In this document: positions 56,037-64,000 of the stretch, piece by piece
Layout of the letters: the number at the start of each line of letters is the position of its first letter
Position numbering within the stretch: the stretch's first letter is position 1
Assembly (NCBI RefSeq): GCF_024345795.1
Contig: NZ_JAGQBU010000001.1
Coordinates: 62,001 to 126,000, forward strand
Direction of reading: 5' to 3'
Length of the DNA: 64,000 nucleotides
Source: Synechococcus sp. J7-Johnson
GTDB lineage: Bacteria > Cyanobacteriota > Cyanobacteriia > PCC-6307 > Cyanobiaceae
Made by a program: the position numbers and the translations under genes
The notes under the pieces: model-generated
What the model saw: only the letters and a program-made list of their open reading frames with translations
Database searches by the model: none
Told to the model about the DNA's origin: nothing

Positions 56037-56991
56037 CGGCTGGGTTGAGGCGCTGGCGCAGGGCGGTGAGCAGGGCCTCGAACACTGGCGGCAGTGGAGC
56101 CGCGAAAGCCAGCCGCTTGCCGCTGATCGGATGATCGAGACCCAGGGCCACCGCATGCAGGGCCTGCCCGGGCAGCTCCAGCGGCAACTTGCGGCAGCGG
56201 CTGTAAGTGACATCGCCCACGATCGGATGGCCGATGTGGGCGCAGTGGACGCGAATCTGATGGGTCCGGCCGGTGTCGAGCCGGAAGCGCAGCAGGGAGT
56301 AATCGCCGAGGCGCTCGATCAGGGTCCAGTGGGTGCAGGCGAAGCGACCCTTCTCATCGGCCACCACGGCGTATTTCTTGCGATCGGCAGGATGACGGCC
56401 GATCGCCCCCACGATCGTGCCGCTCTCGGCCGCAGGCGCCCCATGCACCACCGCCAGGTACTCCCTTGAGGCCACCCGCTTCTGGATCTGCACCTGCAGT
56501 CGCACCAGGGCCTCCTGGCTCTTGGCGACCACGATGCAGCCGGTGGTGTCCTTGTCGAGGCGATGAACGATGCCGGGGCGCATCTCACCCCCGATACCGG
56601 GCAGATCGGGGCAGTGGTGCAGCAGACCATTCACCAGCGTGCCGTCGCGGTTGCCCGGCGCCGGATGCACCGTGAGGCCGGCCGGCTTGTTGAGCACGAT
56701 CAGGTGGGCGTCTTCGTAGAGCACATCAAGGGGGATCGGCTGGGGCAGCAGGTAGGGCAGCGGCTCAGGCGGCGGCATCCACAGCTGCACTTCGTCGTGG
56801 AGCCGCAGGGGAGTCTTGGCCCGGCCCGTGACGCCATTGACACGCACGTAGCCGGCATCGATGAACTTCTGGATGCGGGCCCGGCTCTGCTCCGGCCGCT
56901 GGGCCACCAGCCAGCGGTCGAGGCGCATCGGCAGCGGCTTCGGGTAGTGGAGCTTGACCAGTTCACCCTCTCCTTCGCCGAAGCCCGTCAT
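55987..56991 (-). CDS. RluD-type 23S rRNA pseudouridine synthase
   Basis: The 334-residue protein has an S4 domain (about 20-70, MRLDRWLVAQRPEQSRARIQ) and the catalytic domain with HRLDKDTTG at 143-151 (Asp146), plus RTHQIRVHCAHIGHPIVGDVTY. The sequence fits the RluD/RluC group that modifies helix 69 or other 23S sites. It is clearly distinct from the HRLG paralogue at 15.6 kb. Its 3' end overlaps the ClC 3' end by 50 bases, and its 5' end overlaps the ylqF stop by four bases. Confidence 0.93.
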   Translation of the reverse strand: MTGFGEGEGELVKLHYPKPLPMRLDRWLVAQRPEQSRARIQKFIDAGYVRVNGVTGRAKTPLRLHDEVQLWMPPPEPLPYLLPQPIPLDVLYEDAHLIVLNKPAGLTVHPAPGNRDGTLVNGLLHHCPDLPGIGGEMRPGIVHRLDKDTTGCIVVAKSQEALVRLQVQIQKRVASREYLAVVHGAPAAESGTIVGAIGRHPADRKKYAVVADEKGRFACTHWTLIERLGDYSLLRFRLDTGRTHQIRVHCAHIGHPIVGDVTYSRCRKLPLELPGQALHAVALGLDHPISGKRLAFAAPLPPVFEALLTALRQRLNPAVSGSQGWLPQASHRTE

Positions 56992-57911
56992 GCCGGCTCA
57001 GGCGGCAGCTCGAGGGCGATCGGACCCAGGATGGAGCGGCGGAAGTCGTCAAGCAGGCGCTGGGCCATGCGGGCTGTGTCGCCACTGGTGTGGCGGGCGG
57101 CGGCGGCCTCCAGCCAGCCCCAGCCATCCACCACGTTGTCCTCCAGGCGTGTGATCGGCACGCCATATCGCCCAAGTACGCCGCTGGAGGAGATCCCAGC
57201 CGCCGGATGGACCTGCAGACCATCAAGCAGGCGCAGGAAGGCCACGGCCACGGCCTCGCCGTCGTAGGCGGCCTGGCCGATGTCATCGCAGAGGGCGAGC
57301 AGCAGGGCGGCGCGCTGATCATCCAGGCGCGGCGGCAGCACCCCGGGGGCATCGAGAAGATCCAGCTCCTGGCCAAGTCGCACCCAGCGCAGGGTGCGGG
57401 TCACCCCGGCGCGGCGGGCGCTGTCGACCACCTTCTGACGCACGAGGCGGTTGATCAGGGCCGACTTGCCGACGTTGGGGAAGCCGAGCATCAGGGCGCG
57501 CACCGGGCGCGGCCGCATGCCCCGTCCCGCCCGGCGGGCGTTGAGCTGCCCCCCAGCGCGGATGGCCGCCTCCTGGAGCTGCTTGACGCCGGTGCCCACC
57601 TTGGCGTCGCACCACCAGGGGGTCTCGCCGCGTTCACGCAGCCAGTGGTCCCAGGCCTGGCGTGCCGCTTCGTTGATCATGTCGCGGCGGTTGATCACCA
57701 GCAGACGCGGCTTGGCTTTCATCCAGCGCTGCAGGCGGGGGTGGCCGGTGGCCCGGGGGATGCGGGCATCTCGCACCTCGATCACCAGATCCACCTTGGC
57801 GAGCTGGGTGAACAGCTGCCGCTCCGCCTTGGCGATGTGCCCCGGATACCACTGGATCGCGGGGGCCGACTGGCTCAGACCCTCTCCGACGGGGGTGGCG
57901 ATCCCCTCCAT
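56988..57911 (-). CDS. ylqF: Ribosome biogenesis GTPase YlqF/RbgA
   Basis: This is a circularly permuted GTPase for late 50S assembly. The order NRRDM (G4), LGFPNVGKSALINRL (G1) and DAPGVLPP (G3) is visible, starting with IQWYPGHIAKAERQL. The 307-residue length is normal. Its start overlaps the universal stress gene stop by one base. Confidence 0.93.
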   Translation of the reverse strand: MEGIATPVGEGLSQSAPAIQWYPGHIAKAERQLFTQLAKVDLVIEVRDARIPRATGHPRLQRWMKAKPRLLVINRRDMINEAARQAWDHWLRERGETPWWCDAKVGTGVKQLQEAAIRAGGQLNARRAGRGMRPRPVRALMLGFPNVGKSALINRLVRQKVVDSARRAGVTRTLRWVRLGQELDLLDAPGVLPPRLDDQRAALLLALCDDIGQAAYDGEAVAVAFLRLLDGLQVHPAAGISSSGVLGRYGVPITRLEDNVVDGWGWLEAAAARHTSGDTARMAQRLLDDFRRSILGPIALELPPEPA

Positions 57912-58294
57912 CAGGGCACCACCAGCACAGGGCAGGGGGCCAGCTGGATCACCCGCGACGCGGTGCTGGGCTGATCGGCATCGAGGGAAAGGCCGCGGGT
58001 GCCCATCACGATCAGGTCAGCATTGATCTCATCGGCCACATCCCCGATCACGAAGGCGGGCCGCCCTTCGCGCTCGATCACCTCGCAGGTCACACCGGCC
58101 TGCTCGAAGTGGCCGCGGGCCTGCTCCAGAAGCCGCGCCACGGCGGCGGCATCGTGCATGACACCCTCCTCAGGCTCCACCACGGAAAGCACCACCAGGC
58201 GGCTGCCGTGCTGGAGAGCCAGCTTCAGGGTCAGGGCCGCCGTGTCCATGGTCTGGCGGCTCTGGTCGATCGGAAACAGAACGGTGTTGAACAT
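57911..58294 (-). CDS. Universal stress protein (UspA family)
   Basis: The 127-residue single-domain Usp has the start MFNTVLFPIDQS, a central DLIVMGTRGLSLD nucleotide-binding motif and the end APCPVLVV. The GxxG-(9)-GS ATP motif is only partly kept (GTRGLSLDADQPSTASRVIQ), so ATP binding is uncertain. It leads a reverse-strand run Usp-ylqF-rluD. Confidence 0.88.
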   Translation of the reverse strand: MFNTVLFPIDQSRQTMDTAALTLKLALQHGSRLVVLSVVEPEEGVMHDAAAVARLLEQARGHFEQAGVTCEVIEREGRPAFVIGDVADEINADLIVMGTRGLSLDADQPSTASRVIQLAPCPVLVVP

Positions 58295-58431
58295 GGGTTC
58301 GCCATCAAGTGGTCGCCATCCCGGCGCAAGGGTCAGACAAAAGGTGCCGCCCCACTTGTCCTAGCGCCCGCCTCGAACCTGGGCCGAGGGCTGCGGGTTA
58401 ATCTCGCCCATCCTCGATCACCCAGACCCCC

Positions 58432-59637
58432 ATGGCGAAGCGATCCCTGACCAGCCTGTCCGCTGCCGATCTGCAAGGCAAGCGTGTTCTGGTGCGGGTC
58501 GACTTCAACGTACCTCTGGATGAGAGCGGTGCCATCAGCGATGACACCCGCATCCGCGCGGCCCTGCCGACCATCACCGACCTCACCGCCAAGGGCGCCA
58601 GGGTGATCCTGGCCGCCCACTTCGGCCGGCCCAAGGGCGAGGTGAATGAAGCGATGCGCCTCACGCCGGTTGCTGCCCGCCTGAGCGAGCTGCTGGGCAA
58701 GCCGGTTGTGAAAACTGAGAGCTGCATCGGCCCCGATGCCGAGGCGAAGGTGTCGGCCATGGCCGACGGTGATGTGGTGCTGCTGGAGAACGTGCGCTTC
58801 TTCGCCGACGAAGAGAAGAACGAGACCGAATTCGCCAGGAAGCTGGCTGCCCTGGCCGAGGTCTACGTGAACGACGCCTTCGGCGCCGCCCACCGGGCCC
58901 ATGCCTCCACCGAAGGCGTGACCGAATTCCTCACTCCCAACGTGGCCGGTCACCTGATGGAGAAGGAGCTGCAGTATCTGCAGGGCGCCATCGATGAGCC
59001 GAAGCGCCCCCTGGCGGCGATCGTGGGCGGCTCGAAGGTGAGCAGCAAGATCGGCGTGCTCGAGTCGCTGATCGACAAGTGCGACAAGGTGCTGATCGGC
59101 GGCGGCATGATCTTCACCTTCTACAAAGCCCGCGGCCTGGCGGTGGGCAAGAGCCTCGTTGAGGAAGACAAGCTCGAGTTGGCCAGGGAGCTGGAGGCCA
59201 AGGCAAAGGCCAAGGGCGTGCAGCTGCTTCTCCCCACCGATGTGGTTCTGGCCGACGCCTTCTCCCCCGACGCCAACACCCTCACCACCTCGGTGAATGA
59301 AATTCCCGATGGCTGGATGGGCCTCGATATCGGCCCGGATTCGCTCAAGGCCTTCCAGGCCGCCCTGGCCGACTGCAAGACCGTGATCTGGAACGGCCCC
59401 ATGGGCGTGTTCGAGTTCGACAAGTTCGCTGCCGGCACCAATGGTGTGGCCCACACCCTGGCCGAGTTGAGCGCTCAGGGCTGCTGCACGATCATCGGCG
59501 GCGGTGATTCCGTGGCAGCGGTGGAGAAGGTGGGGGTGGCCGAGAAGATGAGCCACATCTCCACCGGGGGCGGCGCCAGTCTCGAGCTGCTGGAGGGCAA
59601 GGTGCTCCCAGGCGTCGCCGCCCTCGACGACGCCTGA
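58432..59637 (+). CDS. pgk: Phosphoglycerate kinase
   Basis: Pgk works in the Calvin cycle and glycolysis, interconverting 3-phosphoglycerate and 1,3-bisphosphoglycerate. The 401-residue protein starts [20 protein letters not shown], then [13 protein letters not shown], with [37 protein letters not shown] and the C-terminal [12 protein letters not shown] and [14 protein letters not shown]. The 137-base divergent gap before it presumably holds the pgk promoter. It is the sole Calvin-cycle gene in the window. Confidence 0.98.
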   Translation: MAKRSLTSLSAADLQGKRVLVRVDFNVPLDESGAISDDTRIRAALPTITDLTAKGARVILAAHFGRPKGEVNEAMRLTPVAARLSELLGKPVVKTESCIGPDAEAKVSAMADGDVVLLENVRFFADEEKNETEFARKLAALAEVYVNDAFGAAHRAHASTEGVTEFLTPNVAGHLMEKELQYLQGAIDEPKRPLAAIVGGSKVSSKIGVLESLIDKCDKVLIGGGMIFTFYKARGLAVGKSLVEEDKLELARELEAKAKAKGVQLLLPTDVVLADAFSPDANTLTTSVNEIPDGWMGLDIGPDSLKAFQAALADCKTVIWNGPMGVFEFDKFAAGTNGVAHTLAELSAQGCCTIIGGGDSVAAVEKVGVAEKMSHISTGGGASLELLEGKVLPGVAALDDA

Positions 59638-59645
59638 GGCCCCGC

Positions 59646-60092
59646 TCAGATCTTGTCGGCAGGGTCGCCCCAGCCCCCAGGGCCGCCCTTGCCACGGGAG
59701 CCCTCACCCCAGCCACCCTTGGGGGCCGGCAGTCCCAACCTTTGATGCAGGGCCCGGGCCTCCTGGCGGTTCCGGTTCATCAGCTCGCGCCTGGCCTGGC
59801 GTTCAGTCAGGCGGCAGCTACTGAGGGCCTTCAGGTCCTTGGCCTCGCCCAAGCAGCGCTCCCCCGTGCGAAGGATGGCGATCTGGTCGGTATGGGCCCG
59901 CAACGAGAGACTGCGCTGCCCCTTGAACAGCTCGCTTTCCTGGTTGGGGGTGAGCTGGATGCGGGCTGGAGCCTGCCGGGTGCTGGGGGCAGTGCCGGTC
60001 TGGGCCTGGCCCGAGCCCACCTGCAGCAGCATCGCCAGGGCGGCCGCGGCAGGAGGAATCAGCACAAGCTGGGCATTCCGTATGAACGACAT
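59646..60092 (-). CDS. Secreted protein with Gly-rich tail, hypothetical
   Basis: The 148-residue protein has a signal peptide (hydrophobic about 7-26, cleavage near GQA). A helical region with two Cys (GERCLGEAKD and ALSSCRLTERQ) and a basic RRELMNRNRQEARALHQRL segment follow. The tail is Gly/Lys/Trp-rich. I do not recognise a family. It converges on pgk with an eight-base gap. Confidence 0.6.
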   Translation of the reverse strand: MSFIRNAQLVLIPPAAAALAMLLQVGSGQAQTGTAPSTRQAPARIQLTPNQESELFKGQRSLSLRAHTDQIAILRTGERCLGEAKDLKALSSCRLTERQARRELMNRNRQEARALHQRLGLPAPKGGWGEGSRGKGGPGGWGDPADKI

Positions 60093-60164
60093 GGCGGAAA
60101 CGGTTCAGGCTCAACCATGCTCCCGTAGCCGGATCACCAGATCACAACTGAATCGGCAGGACTG

Positions 60165-61061
60165 ATGACCAGATCTTTCGTGGCCTTCCTCGGTCTTGGA
60201 GCACTCGGGGCACCGATGGCAGCCCGTGTACTGGCGGCGGGGTTTCCCCTCATCGTCCACAACCGCAGCCGAGGGGCGGAAGAGCCGCTGGCCGCCTCAG
60301 GGGCCACCAGAGCGGCAACAGCGGCTGAAGCGGCGGCCTCAGCCGAGCTGATCGCCGTCTGCCTCAGCGATGACACCGCCGTTGAGGAGGTGCTGTTCGG
60401 CCCAGCCGGGGTTGCCGAAGGCGTGGCCCCAGGCTCCCTGGTGATCGACTTCTCCACCATCGCGGCAGCCACCAGCCAGCGTCTGGCCGCCCGCCTGGGC
60501 GAGCTGGGGGTGGGATATCTCGATGCCCCGGTCACCGGCGGCACCGAGGGGGCTCGAGCCGGCACGCTCTCCCTGCTGGTGGGAGGCTCCAGCAACCACT
60601 TGGAGCGCGCCCGCCCCCTGCTGGAGGTGGTGGGTGGCCGGATCAGTCATTTCGGGCCGGTGGGATCGGGCCAGCAGGTGAAGGCCGTCAACCAGATCCT
60701 GGTGGCCGGGAGTTATGCCGCCCTGGCGGAAGGCCTGGCCCTGGCCAGGGCCCTGGGGCTGCCGCTGCAACAGGTCTGCGCCGCCCTCGAGGGTGGCGCC
60801 GCTGGCTCCTGGGCCCTGCAGCACCGCGCCGGAGCGATGATCGAGAACTGCTATCCCCTCGGCTTCCGCCTGGCGCTGCACCGCAAGGATCTGGCGATCG
60901 CCCTCGAGACAGCCGCCGCGGCCGGTGTGACCCTGCCGATCAGTACCAGCGTGGCCGGGATCGAAGATGCCCTGATCGCCGCCGGTCACGGCGACGAGGA
61001 TGTATCAGCTCTGGCGCGTTGGTTCAGCCCAGACCAGGCCCCAGGTTTGCTCAGGGAGTGA
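60165..61061 (+). CDS. NAD(P)-dependent beta-hydroxyacid dehydrogenase family
   Basis: The 298-residue protein is of the 3-hydroxyisobutyrate / tartronate semialdehyde reductase family: Rossmann motif GLGALGAPMA at about 10-19, substrate region APVTGGTEGARAGTLSLLVGG, and catalytic Lys in GQQVKAVNQIL. The substrate cannot be fixed; candidates are small beta-hydroxyacids or succinic-semialdehyde-like compounds (GLYR group). The 3' end overlaps the convergent gene by 11 bases. Confidence 0.9.
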   Translation: MTRSFVAFLGLGALGAPMAARVLAAGFPLIVHNRSRGAEEPLAASGATRAATAAEAAASAELIAVCLSDDTAVEEVLFGPAGVAEGVAPGSLVIDFSTIAAATSQRLAARLGELGVGYLDAPVTGGTEGARAGTLSLLVGGSSNHLERARPLLEVVGGRISHFGPVGSGQQVKAVNQILVAGSYAALAEGLALARALGLPLQQVCAALEGGAAGSWALQHRAGAMIENCYPLGFRLALHRKDLAIALETAAAAGVTLPISTSVAGIEDALIAAGHGDEDVSALARWFSPDQAPGLLRE

Positions 61062-61806
61062 GCGCGGCCTTATCGGCCACAACCCGCACCCGCTTGGTGG
61101 TGCTGATGATGCCCTTGGGGTGGACCAGCAGCACGGCCCAGGTCTGGCTGCCGGGCTTGAGGGGTGCCTGCACCGACTTGAACAGGCCCCCACCGCCGAG
61201 GGCCGCCAGCTCCAGATCGGGGGTTTCCAGAGCGCTGATCTGCTCGGGCGTGATGGCGGCGATGCCACCGGCTGCCACCGCCCCATCGAGCGGTTCATCG
61301 AAGACCACATCCACGTCGTAGCGCTGGCCCGTGAGCACCGCGTCCGGAATCAGCACACTCACCGGCAGGCTTGCCTCACCGCTGCGCAGGGTGGTGGTTT
61401 CACGGATCAATTCCTGGCCGTTCAGCCTTGTGCCGCTGGCGCTGAGGGCCAGCACCTGCTCGGCCTGCAGGCTGTAGCGGAAGGGGCCCTCCGAGCGGCT
61501 GCCGGTAACCGCGATCGCCACGGTGGGGCGACCATCGCGCAGGGGAGCTCCACTGCTCACCGTCCAGCGAGCATCGGGGAAGCGATCGCGCAGAAGCTTG
61601 TAGCGGGCCTCCAGGCGAGCGGGATCCAGGCCGGGGCCAGCTTCCACCATGGCGGCCAGGTTGGAGGAGTTTCCGCTGTTAAGGGCGCCCTCCAGGCTCT
61701 GGAGCAGGGCCGGAGACGGTGGGGCGGCCTTGGCAGCCGGCAGGCTGACAACCACCGTGGCCGCCAGCAATGCCAGAAGGAACGGGTGGAGGGGCGACTG
61801 CGGCAT
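61051..61806 (-). CDS. Secreted conserved hypothetical protein
   Basis: The ATG at 61806 gives 251 residues with a signal peptide ending near AAKA at about 27. Residues 30-130 have an SnoaL/NTF2-like flavour (LAAMVEAGPGLDPARLEARYKLLRDRFP), and the C-terminal half is beta-rich, with conserved-looking VLTGQRYDVDVVFDEPLDGAVAAGG. The function is not recognised. It converges with the dehydrogenase and lies divergent to murG. Confidence 0.65.
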   Translation of the reverse strand: MPQSPLHPFLLALLAATVVVSLPAAKAAPPSPALLQSLEGALNSGNSSNLAAMVEAGPGLDPARLEARYKLLRDRFPDARWTVSSGAPLRDGRPTVAIAVTGSRSEGPFRYSLQAEQVLALSASGTRLNGQELIRETTTLRSGEASLPVSVLIPDAVLTGQRYDVDVVFDEPLDGAVAAGGIAAITPEQISALETPDLELAALGGGGLFKSVQAPLKPGSQTWAVLLVHPKGIISTTKRVRVVADKAALTP

Positions 61807-61878
61807 CGGGGATGGCCATGGCGGCCCTTTTAAGTTAGGCGCGCCCAGGTCAAGCGCCGTGCCCGTCAGTGAAGGTCC

Positions 61879-62964
61879 ATGTCCAGGCTCCTGATCGCGG
61901 CCAGCGGCACCGGCGGGCACCTGTTCCCGGCCCTGGCGGTGGCGGAAGCCCTGCCCGACGGCTGGCAGGTGCAATGGCTGGGGGTTCCCAACCGCCTCGA
62001 GCGGGAGCTCGTTCCCAGTCGCTATCCCCTGCACACGATCCGGGCGGGAGGGTTGCAGGGCCGGGGCTTGCGCAAGCTGTGGCAACTGCTGCGCCTGATC
62101 GCTGCCAGCGTGGCGGTGCGCCGGCTGATCCGGCGTGAGGGCATCGGCCTGGTATTCAGCACCGGGGGCTACATCGCCGCACCGGCGATCCTGGCGGCCC
62201 GCTGGTGCGGGGTGCCGGTGGTCCTGCATGAATCCAACGCCATCCCAGGGCGGGTCACCCGCCTGCTCGGTCGGCACTGCAGCCAGGTTGCGGTGGGGCT
62301 GCGGGCGGCGGCGGAACGTCTGCCCAAGTGCCGGCCCCTGGTAACGGGCACACCGGTGCGCGCCGACTTCCTGCGGCCAGCCCCCCTGCCCAGCTGGGTG
62401 CCCGATGGAGATGGCCCCCTGGTGCTGGTGATGGGCGGCAGCCAGGGTGCCCTTGGCCTCAACCGCATGGTGCGCCCCCTGGTGCCGAGGCTGGTGGCCG
62501 CCGGCTGCCGAGTGGTGCACCTCACCGGCAGCAGCGATCCGGACAGCGGCAGCCTGCGAATCCCCTCCTACATCGAGCGGCCCTTCAGCGACGAACTCCC
62601 CGGCCTGTTGCAGCACGCCCAGCTGGCCATCAGCCGTGCGGGGGCCGGCAGCCTCAGCGAACTGGCTGTCTGCTGCACCCCCACGATCCTGGTGCCGTTC
62701 CCCCAGGCGGCCGACCATCACCAGGACGCCAACGCCGAAGCCGCCGCGGAAGCCGGAGCCGCCGTGATCGTGTGGCAGCACGCCCCTGAGCATGCGGCCC
62801 TGGAGCAGGCGGTGTGGCGGCTGCTGGGGCCACGGCTACGCGGAGCAAGCGCTGGCCTCGATCCGCTCCACACCCTGAGGGCGGGCATGGAGCGCCTGGC
62901 GGTGCGCGACGCCGATCAGCGGCTGGCGGAGCTACTGATCGAGCTGGTGAGAAAACACAGCTAG
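61879..62964 (+). CDS. murG: UDP-GlcNAc:lipid I N-acetylglucosaminyltransferase
   Basis: MurG makes lipid II at the cytoplasmic face of the membrane. The 361-residue GT-B protein has [32 protein letters not shown] with [15 protein letters not shown], and the C-terminal [35 protein letters not shown] that binds UDP-GlcNAc. No other mur gene is adjacent. Its stop overlaps the convergent aminotransferase stop by four bases. Confidence 0.96.
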   Translation: MSRLLIAASGTGGHLFPALAVAEALPDGWQVQWLGVPNRLERELVPSRYPLHTIRAGGLQGRGLRKLWQLLRLIAASVAVRRLIRREGIGLVFSTGGYIAAPAILAARWCGVPVVLHESNAIPGRVTRLLGRHCSQVAVGLRAAAERLPKCRPLVTGTPVRADFLRPAPLPSWVPDGDGPLVLVMGGSQGALGLNRMVRPLVPRLVAAGCRVVHLTGSSDPDSGSLRIPSYIERPFSDELPGLLQHAQLAISRAGAGSLSELAVCCTPTILVPFPQAADHHQDANAEAAAEAGAAVIVWQHAPEHAALEQAVWRLLGPRLRGASAGLDPLHTLRAGMERLAVRDADQRLAELLIELVRKHS

Positions 62965-64000
62965 CGGCTGATCTCCTGCCGCAGGGCCCGCAGCAGCCGT
63001 CGGTTGTTGCGGCGGTTTTGCAGGGCGATCCGCAACCAGCGCTCGCCCAGGCCAGCAAAGGAGCGGCAGTCGCGCAACAGCACGCGATGGTGCCGCTCCA
63101 GCCGCTCGCGCAGCGGCACCAGGGAACTCTCCGAGAGCACCAGCAGGAAGTTGGCGGCCGAAGGCAGTGGCGTGAGACCTGGCAGCTGCTGCAGGCCCTG
63201 CTCCAGCCAGGGACCCTCCGCCGCCACCCAGCGCTGCACCCGCTCCTGCCAGCGCCGATCGCCCACCACTACCTCCCCCACGGCGGCGGCCAGACCATTC
63301 ACCGGCCAGGGGTCGCGCCAACAGGCCCAGCGCCGCAGCCTGGCGGGATCGGCCAGGGCGTAGCCCAGACGCAGGCCAGCAATCGCCAGCAGTTTGGTGA
63401 GGCTGCGGATCACCACCAGCTGGGGGTGGTCTTTGAGCAATGGCACCAGCGACTGCTCCTCCCCGCCAGGCACCAGGGGCAGAAACGCCTCATCCACGAT
63501 CACCAGCTCAAAGCGCTCCAGCAGGGGCTCAAGGGAGCTTCGGCTCCAGAGCTGGCCGGTGGGGTTGTGGGGATTGGTGATCCACACGGCCTGATGAGCA
63601 CCTGACGGAGCTGGCGGCAGTGGCTGAGGCCAGGTCAGCGCTCCCGGCAGCGGCAGCTCGAGGGGCCAGGCGCTCCAGGCACCGCCCCAGCAGGCCAGGG
63701 CCCGGGGATAGTCGGCAAAACCCGGGGCAGGCAGCAGGCTGGCGCCCGCCGCGGCCGCATCGCGGGCCAGCCAGGTGAACAGCTCGGCGGCCCCGTTGCC
63801 GGGCAGCACAGCGGCCGGATCGAGCTGGTGGTGGGTGGCGATGGCCTGGCGCAAGCGCAGATGGTCACGGTCGGGGTAATCCCGCAGGGGGGAAGGCCGG
63901 CCTGCTGGCGTGCGCACCACCGCCGCCAGAACCCGCCGCACCGAAGCCGGCGGCCCAAAGGGCACCAGGGAGGCGCTGGCATCGAGCAGATCGGCCGGGC
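62961..64000 (-). CDS. PLP aminotransferase, CobD/HisC-like, 5' end outside window
   Basis: The frame is open to the last base of the window, and the visible N-terminus reads [18 protein letters not shown], the start-proximal pattern of CobD/HisC proteins (LLDFSANINPLGPP type), so the true start is beyond 64000. It has [38 protein letters not shown] and the PLP-Lys motif [19 protein letters not shown]-threonine-O-3-phosphate decarboxylase for the cobamide side chain is the best guess. A HisC-type role is the alternative. Confidence 0.85.
   Translation of the reverse strand, partial: PADLLDASASLVPFGPPASVRRVLAAVVRTPAGRPSPLRDYPDRDHLRLRQAIATHHQLDPAAVLPGNGAAELFTWLARDAAAAGASLLPAPGFADYPRALACWGGAWSAWPLELPLPGALTWPQPLPPAPSGAHQAVWITNPHNPTGQLWSRSSLEPLLERFELVIVDEAFLPLVPGGEEQSLVPLLKDHPQLVVIRSLTKLLAIAGLRLGYALADPARLRRWACWRDPWPVNGLAAAVGEVVVGDRRWQERVQRWVAAEGPWLEQGLQQLPGLTPLPSAANFLLVLSESSLVPLRERLERHHRVLLRDCRSFAGLGERWLRIALQNRRNNRRLLRALRQEISR

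Overview
The window is a GC-rich, gene-dense stretch of a picocyanobacterial chromosome, most like the Cyanobium / Synechococcus group. It carries photosystem I genes (psaI, psaL, psaB, psaA), an NDH-1 subunit (ndhH), phylloquinone biosynthesis genes and several small families known mainly from cyanobacteria (DUF3285, DUF2752, GrrA). Genes are tightly packed, often with ATGA or GTGA overlaps. I see no insertion sequence, prophage, integrase, CRISPR array or rRNA. One tRNA gene (tRNA-Pro, CGG anticodon) is present.

Layout. 0-2.2 kb: the end of an NlpC/P60 peptidase, a family-2 glycosyltransferase and a HEAT-like protein. 2.2-11 kb: two photosystem I units, psaI-psaL forward and psaA-psaB reverse, separated by an orphan RND efflux permease, with terminators on each side. 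11.3-15.6 kb: a P/E-rich anchored protein overlapping a CbiG-CobJ cobalamin fusion, tRNA-Pro and lipA. 15.6-24.4 kb: an RluA-type enzyme with an altered catalytic motif, a LuxR-type response regulator, a cysteine desulfurase, rsmH, ndhH, a DHNA-CoA hydrolase and small membrane proteins. 24.4-29.6 kb: the phylloquinone cluster menE, menC, menA with divergent menF. 29.6-32.8 kb: lipid genes (patatin/NTE-like protein, Mpo1-like protein, desaturase). 32.8-41.2 kb: gshB, grxC, prfB with a programmed frameshift, ybeY, dgkA, a trpG/pabA-type amidotransferase, an aminotransferase and argS. 41.3-45 kb: a GRRM-type RiPP locus beside nadC. 45-53 kb: mnmE, a DUF2062 protein, two tandem polytopic GT-C-like proteins and the (p)ppGpp enzyme. 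53-64 kb: a double-ATPase ABC protein, a ClC transporter, an RluD-type enzyme, ylqF, a universal stress protein, pgk, murG and a CobD/HisC-like aminotransferase cut by the window end.

How genes work together. The men genes and the nearby hotdog thioesterase make the naphthoquinone of phylloquinone, the cofactor of PsaA/PsaB, so one region encodes much of the photosystem I core and its quinone supply. grxC and gshB form a glutathione pair.

The most distinctive system is grrP-grrA-grrM on the reverse strand at 41.3-43.9 kb. GrrA is a secreted precursor with eight aromatic-X-Asn motifs, seven of them spaced exactly five residues apart. It is stop/start coupled to a radical SAM/SPASM maturase and preceded by a solute-binding-like periplasmic protein with no permease. 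This matches the family logic of cyclophane (triceptide) RiPPs; the biological role of the product is open.
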